This document shows positions 1-6,404 of a DNA stretch of 8,416 nt, piece after piece; within the stretch, counting starts at the first letter, position 1; every line of letters begins with the position of its first letter. The translations under genes were made by a program, and so were the position numbers. The stretch comes from Bacteroidia bacterium (GTDB taxonomy: Bacteria > Bacteroidota > Bacteroidia > Bacteroidales > GCA-2748055). The notes beneath the pieces were generated by a model. The model was not told the origin of the DNA. It searched no databases and saw only the letters and a program-made list of their open reading frames with translations. The stretch lies in NCBI GenBank assembly GCA_004525825.1, contig SPBY01000110.1, forward strand, positions 1 to 8,416, written 5' to 3'.

Positions 1-170
1 TCCCTGTACGAGCTATCGTCATACTTGCTTCTCCCGATGCCAAGCACGGCAAAGTGATCGGGAAGCAACTCCAGCTTAAGCAGTTCAGCAAGTGCCGGAA
101 TCAGTTTCCGCCGGGTCAGGTCGCCCGAAGCGCCAAAAATTACCAGTATATGGTCCTCTGTCTTTTGCAT
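1..170 (-). CDS. zwf: Glucose-6-phosphate 1-dehydrogenase, N-terminal fragment (runs off the left edge)
   Basis: Only the first 56 codons are present; the gene continues beyond position 1. The translation begins MQKTEDHILVIFGASGDLTR and goes on with RKLIPAL near residues 21-27 and VLGIGRS near residues 42-48. The GASGDLTRRKL segment is the NADP-binding fingerprint at the start of the Rossmann fold in G6PD, and the later segment matches the family's second beta strand. The enzyme is cytoplasmic and oxidises glucose 6-phosphate to 6-phosphogluconolactone with NAD(P)+, the entry step of the oxidative pentose phosphate pathway. The ATG lies one base after the stop of the preceding SMP-30 gene. 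A GGAG seven bases upstream, inside the last codons of that gene, supports this start and tight co-translation. The catalytic and structural domains lie outside the window, so completeness cannot be judged. Confidence 0.93.
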   Translation of the reverse strand, partial: MQKTEDHILVIFGASGDLTRRKLIPALAELLKLELLPDHFAVLGIGRSKYDDSSYR

Positions 171-171
171 A

Positions 172-1149
172 TTATTTCTCCATGCTTACCCTGTAGACGG
201 TCGATCGCGCAGTAATGAAGAGCTCCTTCTCCCTGGGTCCGAAAGCCAGGTTGGTGGCCGGAATGGGTACGGAGATGGTCCCCAGGTGGGTGCCAGCGCT
301 ATCCAGTACCAGGATTCCTCCCGGGCCACTTACAAACAGATTTCCCAGCTGATCCACCTTCATTCCGTCCGGTCCGCCCGGCAATGTGGTATCGGGAGCT
401 CTGTAAAAAACCGTTTTATCCTCTACTTCCCCTGCCGCATTGAGCCGGTAACGCATCCAGAACACATCGTACAGATCCTCTCCATCGGTGGGTAAAATCT
501 CCATGTTGGCCACATAGAGGTATTTCTCATCGGGCGAAAGAGCAATCCCGTTGGGCCAGCTAAGGGTGCTGTCGATCAGGGTCATCTCCCCATCGTGCCA
601 CCTGAATACCCCGTTGTATGGCAACTCCTTGGATGGATCTTCATTTAGTTCTGGCAATCCCCAGGGAGGATCTGTAAAATAGATGGCTCCCAGGGAAGAT
701 CTGCAAAGATCGTTGGGACTGTTCAAGCGCTTCCCCAGGTAGGAATCCACCACTGTATTCAGTTTCCCTTCGGGGGAAAGCCTGGTAATGCTCCTCGATC
801 CGTGCTCACAGGCCAGCAGGTCACCCCCCGCTTGAAACAGCAGGCCGTTGGCCTCGTTGCTGGGTTGGCGGAAGATCACATACTTTTTACCGGTCCATTG
901 GTATATGGTGTTCCCGGGGATGTCGCTAAACACAAGATATCCCTTGGGATGCCAGGCAGGTCCCTCGGTAAATTCAAAATCAATGCCAATGCGCTCAATG
1001 ACTGCAGTCCGGGGGACCACCTTCCAAAAGGCTTCGCTCTCGGGAAGGAACTCTCCAACGGGATGTACCTCCTCCTGTGTTTTGCACCCGGGAAAAAATA
1101 AGGTCCCTGCCAACAATAGCCAGGCTAAACAAACCCAAAAGATTTTCAT
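172..1149 (-). CDS. SMP-30/gluconolactonase/LRE-family beta-propeller lipoprotein
   Basis: This is probably an exported lactonase-like six-bladed propeller anchored as a lipoprotein. The reading frame opens at 1167 (331 codons), but I prefer the ATG at 1149-1147, giving 325 residues. An AAGGA lies eight bases upstream of it, whereas the ATG at 1167 has no properly spaced ribosome site. From the inner start the protein has a short basic end, a hydrophobic run and a lipobox FFPGC with Cys22. Family landmarks, numbered from the outer start, are EGPAW with Glu69, SPNDL with Asn152, WPNGIALSPD with Asn206 and GGPDGMKVD with Asp267. These fit the divalent-metal ligands known in regucalcin and gluconolactonases. 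Known family members hydrolyse sugar lactones or other lactones and esters; the real substrate here cannot be read from sequence. It sits between the multihaem cytochrome gene (about 20-base gap) and zwf (1-base gap). The product of G6PD is a phosphorylated lactone in the cytoplasm, so a lipoprotein would not act on it directly. Confidence 0.9.
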   Translation of the reverse strand: MKIFWVCLAWLLLAGTLFFPGCKTQEEVHPVGEFLPESEAFWKVVPRTAVIERIGIDFEFTEGPAWHPKGYLVFSDIPGNTIYQWTGKKYVIFRQPSNEANGLLFQAGGDLLACEHGSRSITRLSPEGKLNTVVDSYLGKRLNSPNDLCRSSLGAIYFTDPPWGLPELNEDPSKELPYNGVFRWHDGEMTLIDSTLSWPNGIALSPDEKYLYVANMEILPTDGEDLYDVFWMRYRLNAAGEVEDKTVFYRAPDTTLPGGPDGMKVDQLGNLFVSGPGGILVLDSAGTHLGTISVPIPATNLAFGPREKELFITARSTVYRVSMEK

Positions 1150-1168
1150 AACTGTGTTCCTTCTCATC

Positions 1169-3820
1169 CTACTCTACAATTGCAGCGGGAAACTCCCGGT
1201 TAATCATGTTGCGGTGATGACCGTTGGTGATCATCTCGTGGGTGTGACAGACCGCACACTGTTCGTGGGTTCCTATGGTTCCTGCCATACCCTGATACTG
1301 CAGGGGCTGCTGATTATCTCGGTGCAAGCCAAATTTATTTATGGCGCCATATATCGCATGGGTCGAACCGTGACACGCCGAACACATGACTCCATGGTTA
1401 TCTGTCCGCATGCGGTAGAGGGCTTCCTTTCCAGGAGCCCACAAATTAAACGCTGTCCCAGAGAACCCATCCTCAAAGATAGAATAATTGGTGTGACACG
1501 AGCGGCAGTCGGGTTCCATCAGCCAGGGCATGCGGGGCTTGATCTCCTCTTTGGAGGAAGCATAAACCGGCTCCAGTTTCCTGGAGAGTCTTTGAGCTGC
1601 GGCCATGCCCGATTGACTGGCCAGCAAGCCCAGAGCATGATCCTCCAGGGTCCCGTGACATTCGGTACATCCCAGTCCGATCTCGTTGTGCCTGCCCCGA
1701 AAAAAGCTGGTATTGCCTTCCACTCGTCCAGGGTGACAAAGAATGCAGGCATCCTGGTCCAATCCTGACAGGTAGTTGGCATGGAATCCATGGATGGCCG
1801 ACGAAAAATTCAGAACACCCGGCACACCGGGAGCCATAACTGCCGGATCGGCATGGCAGGACTGGCACAATCTGGGATGTCCGCTATCTGCATCCTCCAG
1901 CAGGGTGGTGCCATTAAAACGGTCATGGGCCTCCAGGATGTTGATGGCAGTCAGATCGGACATTCCGGATACATTGTTCCATGCCCAAGCCCCTTCGTGG
2001 CAATTCCTGCATCCTACTTCGGTGGAGGTTGGAGCCACTGCTTTGGTCACCGCCAGCACTTCACCAGTGGATTCATCTTTGGCGGTGATGGTAAAGATGG
2101 GATAGGGGTTGTAGGTGCTATTGTCCATATATGGCATCACCGGAATCAGGTGTGCTGCAAAAACACCACCCTCTGCATCCATGATACCATCCACTCCCTT
2201 GCCCAGCAAGCCTTGCCCTTCAGGCAGATCGACTCCGTATATCACAGAATCATACTCCCAGAACATGGAATGATTAGAGGGATTCTTAAATCCTTCTTCC
2301 ACAGAATACTCCATGGTCACCCCGCTGCTGATCAACTGGGGTAGCGGGCCCCTCTTAAACAATTGGGCATTTAAAGTATTGCCCGGTGGAAGGAAGGAAA
2401 AATACTTTTCATTGTCGGAGATGCTATGCATACCCAGGTCGTTCCAGACCAGCAATACATACTCACTGGTGTCGGGATTAAAGGGAGGAATTTCCAGGGG
2501 AAATTCATCGGCCCGGTAGAGCTCGGGCGGAATGGTGGTCTTGCCCTGAAGTTCGTAATAGATCCAGGCAGCCACTGCTCTCTTTTCCTCTTGAGTTCCT
2601 GCAAAGGGAGGCATGTAAGAATTCACCTTGCCCATCCCGGTCAGCATGGCCACCAGTCCCCGCTCGGTCAGCTGATCCGTTTTATTCTTCACCCCATTGT
2701 AGCCGTCCAGTGTATGACAGGAAAGACACTGAAGCCTGAAAATCTCAGCACCCGCCTCCAACAAGTTGTCCTCACTTAGCTCCTTAATCTTACTCCATTT
2801 GGCCTTTGCAAGAAATCCCTCAGAGTTCACAGCCTCCATATCTGCAGGTCTGATCCCCGTGGAATACATGTGACCATAAAGGACATAGGGCTTTCGGGCA
2901 ATTTCCCGCATGTATTCGAATCCAGCCATCCAGCCAAAGCAGATGACTACCAGCAACAGTGCTCCCAGCTTTTGAAGAGCCTGGAAGGTCCGGACAAGAG
3001 TAAACAGTCCGGCCCCGAACAAAATCACCGAACTTACAATAAGCAAGGTGATGAAGGGGGAGCTCTCCCGGTTAAAGTGAAAAAGGTTTTCAAAAGATTC
3101 GGCACTAATCACCCTCGTATAATAGATCCCGGTGAGAACCAGCACCAGCAAGGGAAGATACATCCACCGGGCACACTGGTGGAATACTTTCCGCCGCGTA
3201 TCTGCATCCTTCAGCCAGGCCCCGGTGACCAGTCCGAATACCCCTGCAAAAATCAGGGCAATGCAGGTACGGAAGATCAATGAGGGCAGAAAGCTGGGAT
3301 TCAGAAAACCGTGCCAGAAGTTGCCCGACTCGATCCATTTTCCCGGAGTCAGCATGAAACCAAGAATCCCGTTGATAACAAAGAGACTGAGCCAGGCAAA
3401 GATAAAATAGAGCCAGCCCAGGGCCATGTGCGACTTGTGGTCCATCTTGCCAAAACGGTAATGATAGATCAACAGCGCCACGATCTCCACGATGAAAAAG
3501 ACCCACTCGATGGCCCAGCCAAATACAAAGGTGTGAATCAAACTGGAGACGGCAGCCGGATTTATAAGGGAAATGATGAACCAGATGCCTACACCGCTCA
3601 TTCCGCCAAATACCATGGTCAGCAGCAGGAAAAACCAGGTATGCTTCCTTACATATTCAAGCAACGCAGGGTTGTTGGTCCGTACCGCTTTTCGCTCGGT
3701 CAGCACCAGGAACAGTCCGCCTCCCACAGCCAGATGCGAGATAACTACATGAAGAACCGCAATAATTGCGATTAACAATCCTCCTCCCAAATTGGGCAGG
3801 TACCATGCCGGATAATTCAT
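1169..3820 (-). CDS. Cytochrome bd subunit I-like membrane domain fused to an octahaem c-type cytochrome
   Basis: This is an 883-residue membrane-bound redox protein. Residues 1-315 form about eight hydrophobic helices (near 11-41, 61-85, 97-120, 132-157, 177-203, 218-238, 255-277, 284-303). They match CydA by eye: His24 in helix 1 fits E. coli His19, NGILGFMLTP (150-159) fits the helix 4 end, and FEYMREIARKPYVLYG (301-316) fits the EYGRQPW region, placing Glu306 at Glu445 and Arg309 at Arg448. The position of His186 appears to be Arg184, and no Met393 equivalent is evident. Only about 17 residues separate helices 6 and 7, so the Q-loop is absent. A single-haem segment follows (CLSCH, 365-369; possible axial Met in SYMPPF, 401-406). 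Next is a haem-free region (about 450-600), then seven CxxCH sites starting at 604, 652, 692, 718, 772, 813 and 855. CydA topology after helix 8 would put this tail in the periplasm. The start overlaps the upstream stop as ATGA, so translation is probably coupled. The oxidant or reductant is unknown. Confidence 0.9.
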   Translation of the reverse strand: MNYPAWYLPNLGGGLLIAIIAVLHVVISHLAVGGGLFLVLTERKAVRTNNPALLEYVRKHTWFFLLLTMVFGGMSGVGIWFIISLINPAAVSSLIHTFVFGWAIEWVFFIVEIVALLIYHYRFGKMDHKSHMALGWLYFIFAWLSLFVINGILGFMLTPGKWIESGNFWHGFLNPSFLPSLIFRTCIALIFAGVFGLVTGAWLKDADTRRKVFHQCARWMYLPLLVLVLTGIYYTRVISAESFENLFHFNRESSPFITLLIVSSVILFGAGLFTLVRTFQALQKLGALLLVVICFGWMAGFEYMREIARKPYVLYGHMYSTGIRPADMEAVNSEGFLAKAKWSKIKELSEDNLLEAGAEIFRLQCLSCHTLDGYNGVKNKTDQLTERGLVAMLTGMGKVNSYMPPFAGTQEEKRAVAAWIYYELQGKTTIPPELYRADEFPLEIPPFNPDTSEYVLLVWNDLGMHSISDNEKYFSFLPPGNTLNAQLFKRGPLPQLISSGVTMEYSVEEGFKNPSNHSMFWEYDSVIYGVDLPEGQGLLGKGVDGIMDAEGGVFAAHLIPVMPYMDNSTYNPYPIFTITAKDESTGEVLAVTKAVAPTSTEVGCRNCHEGAWAWNNVSGMSDLTAINILEAHDRFNGTTLLEDADSGHPRLCQSCHADPAVMAPGVPGVLNFSSAIHGFHANYLSGLDQDACILCHPGRVEGNTSFFRGRHNEIGLGCTECHGTLEDHALGLLASQSGMAAAQRLSRKLEPVYASSKEEIKPRMPWLMEPDCRSCHTNYSIFEDGFSGTAFNLWAPGKEALYRMRTDNHGVMCSACHGSTHAIYGAINKFGLHRDNQQPLQYQGMAGTIGTHEQCAVCHTHEMITNGHHRNMINREFPAAIVE

Positions 3821-4866
3821 GGTTGAGGGGCTTTAGATTTGAAAATCAGACGGATCATATAGTAGAGGACGAAAAGTCCGACCGCAAAGACCAGCAAAAA
3901 TGCGATCAAAGGAGAGCCTTCACCCCTACTCTCAAGTTGGGAGGGACGAAATATCTCATTCAGATAAGCCGTCCTGGCCAGGTCCCTCACAATCACCATG
4001 ACAAATACCTCGATTCCTCCCAGTACCATGGCCGCCGATAATCTCCCGGTGAAAGAGCTATGAAGGATCAGCAGAGCCACTATCCAGCCAATCACCATCA
4101 TGGCGGTCGCAAACAGGGAACCGCCCATGAAATTCTTCCAGACTTCGGAAGGCATGGAGAGCCAGAACCAGGTACCTACGCCAAACTGAGCCAGGGTGAT
4201 CCATGCAAAGATTTTTAGGTTTCGCCTGATCTGCAAGTCCTTTTCTTTCTTTTTAATCTTTGAGAAACGGTACAGGATGGCTCTGCCCAGTGCCCCTATT
4301 GCCAGGGCTGCCAGAACGAAATGGGCATACCTCGACCAGAGGGTGGGCTCTCCCAGGTTCAGGTTCCATCCACCGGGATTATCAAAGTAGATTTCCCACT
4401 GGTCGGGTCGAATGGCCAGGGTGTTGTTGTTGACTAAAACAAAGGCAATACAGAGCAGACTCAGAGAAGTGAATACCAGGGCGACCTTGGATAATACAGG
4501 TGCCTTATCTGTCTGTTTCACAAAAATATAGGCCCCGTAGTAAGCCAGTATCAGCACAGGGACCACCAGGATCCAGGGGACCGCCAGCATCACCGAACTG
4601 GAATAAAACAGGTGACCGTATAGCACCTGAACAAAAAGAAGTGGGGGTACTCCAAAATTGACAGTAAGAGCCACCAGGGTGGGAATACTGCCCGATGCCT
4701 TCTTCTCCAGTTTTCCCCTGAGCAGATCCCATACAGTAAGCAGGCTCCCGCCAAGGAGAAAGTTCATCAGGATCATGTGAATGAAGAAGGTAAGGATTAG
4801 CAGCCCCTGAAACCATAGCCAGTGCACCGGTATGGAATCCGCTGTTGGAATGATTGAATCGTACAT
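3817..4866 (-). CDS. Nine-helix membrane protein, probable divergent CydA paralogue partnering the multihaem protein
   Basis: This 349-residue integral membrane protein has about nine helices (near 15-48, 60-88, 92-116, 125-145, 177-200, 215-237, 250-270, 276-297, 318-342) and no CxxCH motif. It resembles its downstream neighbour and CydA in layout. Helix 1 contains FFIHMILMNFLLGGSLL with His30. Helix 4 ends in VNNNTLAIRPDQW, parallel to the neighbour's VINGILGFMLTPGKW. SRYAHFVLAALAIGA (178-192) fits the CydA stretch around His186, putting His182 there. VRDLARTAYL (293-302) fits the EYGRQPW region, with Asp295 in place of the haem-ligand Glu and Arg298 kept. The TM6-TM7 loop is short, so no Q-loop exists. 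I infer that it forms a heterodimer with the multihaem protein, comparable in idea to CydA/CydA' pairs. Its stop overlaps that gene's start by four bases. The ATG is 27 bases beyond the PrsW stop, with no clear Shine-Dalgarno. Recognition rests on eye alignment; a more distant membrane cytochrome b family is the alternative. Confidence 0.82.
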   Translation of the reverse strand: MYDSIIPTADSIPVHWLWFQGLLILTFFIHMILMNFLLGGSLLTVWDLLRGKLEKKASGSIPTLVALTVNFGVPPLLFVQVLYGHLFYSSSVMLAVPWILVVPVLILAYYGAYIFVKQTDKAPVLSKVALVFTSLSLLCIAFVLVNNNTLAIRPDQWEIYFDNPGGWNLNLGEPTLWSRYAHFVLAALAIGALGRAILYRFSKIKKKEKDLQIRRNLKIFAWITLAQFGVGTWFWLSMPSEVWKNFMGGSLFATAMMVIGWIVALLILHSSFTGRLSAAMVLGGIEVFVMVIVRDLARTAYLNEIFRPSQLESRGEGSPLIAFLLVFAVGLFVLYYMIRLIFKSKAPQP

Positions 4867-4874
4867 GTTGTGTC

Positions 4875-4889
4875 TTAGGGTTTACCTAA
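4875..4889 (-). repeat. Short inverted repeat in the leader of the CydA-paralogue gene
   Basis: A perfect 5-base inverted repeat (TTAGG, 5-base loop, CCTAA) lies in the 27 bases between the PrsW stop and the next ATG. In the transcript the hairpin would end eight bases before the start codon, where a ribosome-binding site would normally be. The stem is short and AT-rich and has no U-run, so it is a poor terminator. A second pairing (CTTAG at 4874-4878 with CTAAG at 4894-4898) competes with it. It may be a weak translational control or chance. Confidence 0.3.
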
Positions 4890-4893
4890 TATA

Positions 4894-5568
4894 CTAAGAT
4901 TCCTCCGGCTTAAAAACTGAAGCGTCGGAAAGCACCTTCATTTTTTTTATGCCCATGACATAGAGCCACACCACGTAAGGGATAAACAGGATCAACAACC
5001 ACCCTATTTCCGCCATCAGAAAAAAATCGTAAATGCCGTGAAGGAGGACAGGGATGGCTATGGCCCGCAGCAGGTATTGTTTCCTTAGCTCCTCGTACAT
5101 ATGGGCAATTCCCAGGTAGTAGCCCATGCTTACCCCGAAAATGGCGTGGGCGGGAACCGCTGTAAGGGCTCTGATAGCAGCCGTCTGCAATCCCCCATCC
5201 ATCACATACATCACGTTTTCCACAGCTGCAAAACCCAGGGAGACAAAAACTGCATACACGATGCCATCAAACTTCTCATTAAAACTGGGACTCTTCCAGA
5301 TCAGCAGATAGAGAGCCAGGTACTTGAATACTTCCTCGGTCGAACCTGCCACCACAAAGGCGTGCCAGGCAGCTGCACCCACTTTCCCTGAAAAAGGGGA
5401 TGCACTGGACAGCCATCGCTCCACAAAAATCACCGGAAGAATAATCAGAACTCCAGCCAGCAGCGCCTTGGCCAGCATGCGCAAGGGTTCCTTTTCATAC
5501 TTGTCGCGAAAATAGATGTAGAAGAGAATGATAAATACAGGAGCCAGTGATGCAAGCAAAACTGCCAT
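4894..5568 (-). CDS. PrsW-family intramembrane metalloprotease
   Basis: This 224-residue polytopic membrane protein has about six to seven hydrophobic segments and matches the PrsW family (CAAX/ABI-like intramembrane proteases). Visible marks are the early YFRDKYEKEPLRML (19-32) typical of PrsW, the STEEVFKYLAL motif with Glu78 and Glu79 (76-86), KFDGIVYAVFVSLGFAAVEN (99-118) with Asp101 and Glu117, VPAHAIFG with His141, and LLHGIYDFFL with His177 and Asp181. These glutamates and histidines are the expected metal and catalytic residues, and all are present, so the enzyme is probably active. In Bacillus subtilis PrsW performs site-1 cleavage of the anti-sigma factor RsiW. No anti-sigma or sigma factor gene lies beside this copy, so its substrate is unknown. 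The start follows the preceding stop by two bases with no convincing Shine-Dalgarno, consistent with coupled translation. Family assignment is firm; the role in this operon is open. Confidence 0.9.
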   Translation of the reverse strand: MAVLLASLAPVFIILFYIYFRDKYEKEPLRMLAKALLAGVLIILPVIFVERWLSSASPFSGKVGAAAWHAFVVAGSTEEVFKYLALYLLIWKSPSFNEKFDGIVYAVFVSLGFAAVENVMYVMDGGLQTAAIRALTAVPAHAIFGVSMGYYLGIAHMYEELRKQYLLRAIAIPVLLHGIYDFFLMAEIGWLLILFIPYVVWLYVMGIKKMKVLSDASVFKPEES

Positions 5569-5570
5569 GT

Positions 5571-6185
5571 TTACCAGCCAAGAGGTGACGGAAAGGGTGA
5601 TGCAAACGGAGAAGAGTTCCAGGGCGAGCGGTAGTATCCCCTTCCCTGATTCATATGCACGGAAGCTCCGATGGAAAAATTGTTGCCCAGTTTGTATGTG
5701 GCTCCGAATGACAGGTCATCAATGGGATAGGGTGTAAATGGAGTAACAGGAGCCGTCACCAGTTGTTTTATTCCCGTACCATGCAGAATCAGCCGATCGC
5801 TCATTCGGTAAGATGCCGCTGCAAAAAGTGCCAGGCTGGAAAATGAATTGGGCAACATGTTCTCTCCCGCCATGGTGTAGTTCATGCCCTGGTAGTGGGA
5901 GGCAATCAAACCCCCGTGAACCGACCAGCGGTCATTGAGAGACAAGGTATAGGTAGGGGCAGTGTAGAGCATCATCCCTGAACCATAGCCTTTCATGTAG
6001 GAATAACTGGTGCCTACCGAAAAATTCCAGTGTCCCGGTTTCTTGGCCTCCTCCTGAACATCTTCCTCCTGAACCACACCATACGTTTGCTGCTTCAAGC
6101 GGCCTAGCTCTTCCTCTTCGGTTTGTCCTAACAGGAATGAGCAGACACTTAAAAACACCAACAATATGGCAACTGACCTCTTCAT
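5571..6185 (-). CDS. Secreted beta-strand-rich protein, possible small outer-membrane barrel
   Basis: I do not recognise a named family for this 204-residue protein. It starts with a clear Sec signal peptide: MKR, a hydrophobic run to about residue 19, and a likely cleavage around LLG/Q (20-21). Next is a Glu-rich hydrophilic stretch (22-50), then alternating-polarity strands at roughly 52-64, 71-84, 86-99, 115-126, 129-138, 158-166 and 170-178, rich in Tyr, Ser and Gly and broken by short turns such as LNDRW and RMSDR. The protein ends in a Pro/Ser/Phe tail with terminal Trp; an aromatic last residue is common in outer-membrane barrels. It is therefore probably periplasmic or an outer-membrane protein, but the strand count is low and uncertain. 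It is the first gene of the minus-strand set, two bases ahead of the PrsW gene. Whether it belongs functionally with the respiratory genes is not shown. Confidence 0.75.
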   Translation of the reverse strand: MKRSVAILLVFLSVCSFLLGQTEEEELGRLKQQTYGVVQEEDVQEEAKKPGHWNFSVGTSYSYMKGYGSGMMLYTAPTYTLSLNDRWSVHGGLIASHYQGMNYTMAGENMLPNSFSSLALFAAASYRMSDRLILHGTGIKQLVTAPVTPFTPYPIDDLSFGATYKLGNNFSIGASVHMNQGRGYYRSPWNSSPFASPFPSPLGW

Positions 6186-6404
6186 TATTTCTTTGTCAAG
6201 TACAAATATAAGAAACTCAGGCTAAGAATTTGAATATTACTATCGAATAAGATCCCCTGAACCACAGAAGCAAACTTTGCATAGATTTTAGAGCAAAAAT
6301 CGATTAAGTAAGAAATTCTTTGATATTGATGTCATAAAATGTGATATTAAGCGGACAAGTATTGTTGGTAAATAGCTTGATCAAACCTGGACCGCCCTTT
6401 TTGT
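6186..6404. other. Divergent AT-rich intergenic region
   Basis: These 219 bases separate the minus-strand operon from the plus-strand sulfotransferase gene. Apart from the TATATTTG element near the operon start, the only structure I see is a direct repeat TGATATT at 6321-6327 and 6342-6348, 21 bases apart start to start. No ORF of note, tRNA or strong hairpin was seen. No convincing TAnnTTTG promoter for the sulfotransferase was found; near matches such as TATTGTTG at 6360-6367 differ by one base. Confidence 0.6.
6203..6210 (-). promoter_or_regulatory. Candidate Bacteroidota-type -7 promoter element for the six-gene minus-strand operon
   Basis: The minus strand reads TATATTTG here, an exact match to the TAnnTTTG -7 consensus of Bacteroidota housekeeping sigma promoters. 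It lies 17 bases before the ATG at 6185, so transcription would begin only about 10-12 bases upstream of the start codon, a very short leader. The -33 TTG is not exact; TTC lies 21 bases upstream. The region is AT-rich, so a chance match is possible. Confidence 0.4.

Noticed and set aside
1115..1200. Possible terminator between the multihaem gene and the SMP-30 gene
   Set aside because: No GC-rich stem followed by a T-run is visible on the minus strand, and the gap is only about 20 bases. The genes look co-transcribed.
848..1768. A 306-codon plus-strand open frame across the SMP-30 and multihaem genes
   Set aside because: It is antisense to two genes with strong motifs on the minus strand, its translation shows no domain, and it spans the boundary between them. 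It is a shadow frame.
1781..2344. Plus-strand frames of 109-187 codons within the multihaem gene
   Set aside because: They lie opposite the CxxCH-containing coding frame, whose reverse complement lacks stops by composition. There is no family resemblance and no ribosome site.
3817..4866. Calling the 349-residue protein CydB
   Set aside because: The helix-1 His, helix-4 Asn-rich end and R-D-x-x-R motif fit CydA-type positions, not CydB. It is treated as a CydA paralogue with moderate confidence.
6320..6335. Possible FNR/CRP-type site (TTGAT...GTCA) in the divergent intergenic region
   Set aside because: Only one half-site matches; the second half has several mismatches to TTGAT-N4-ATCAA, and the region is AT-rich.
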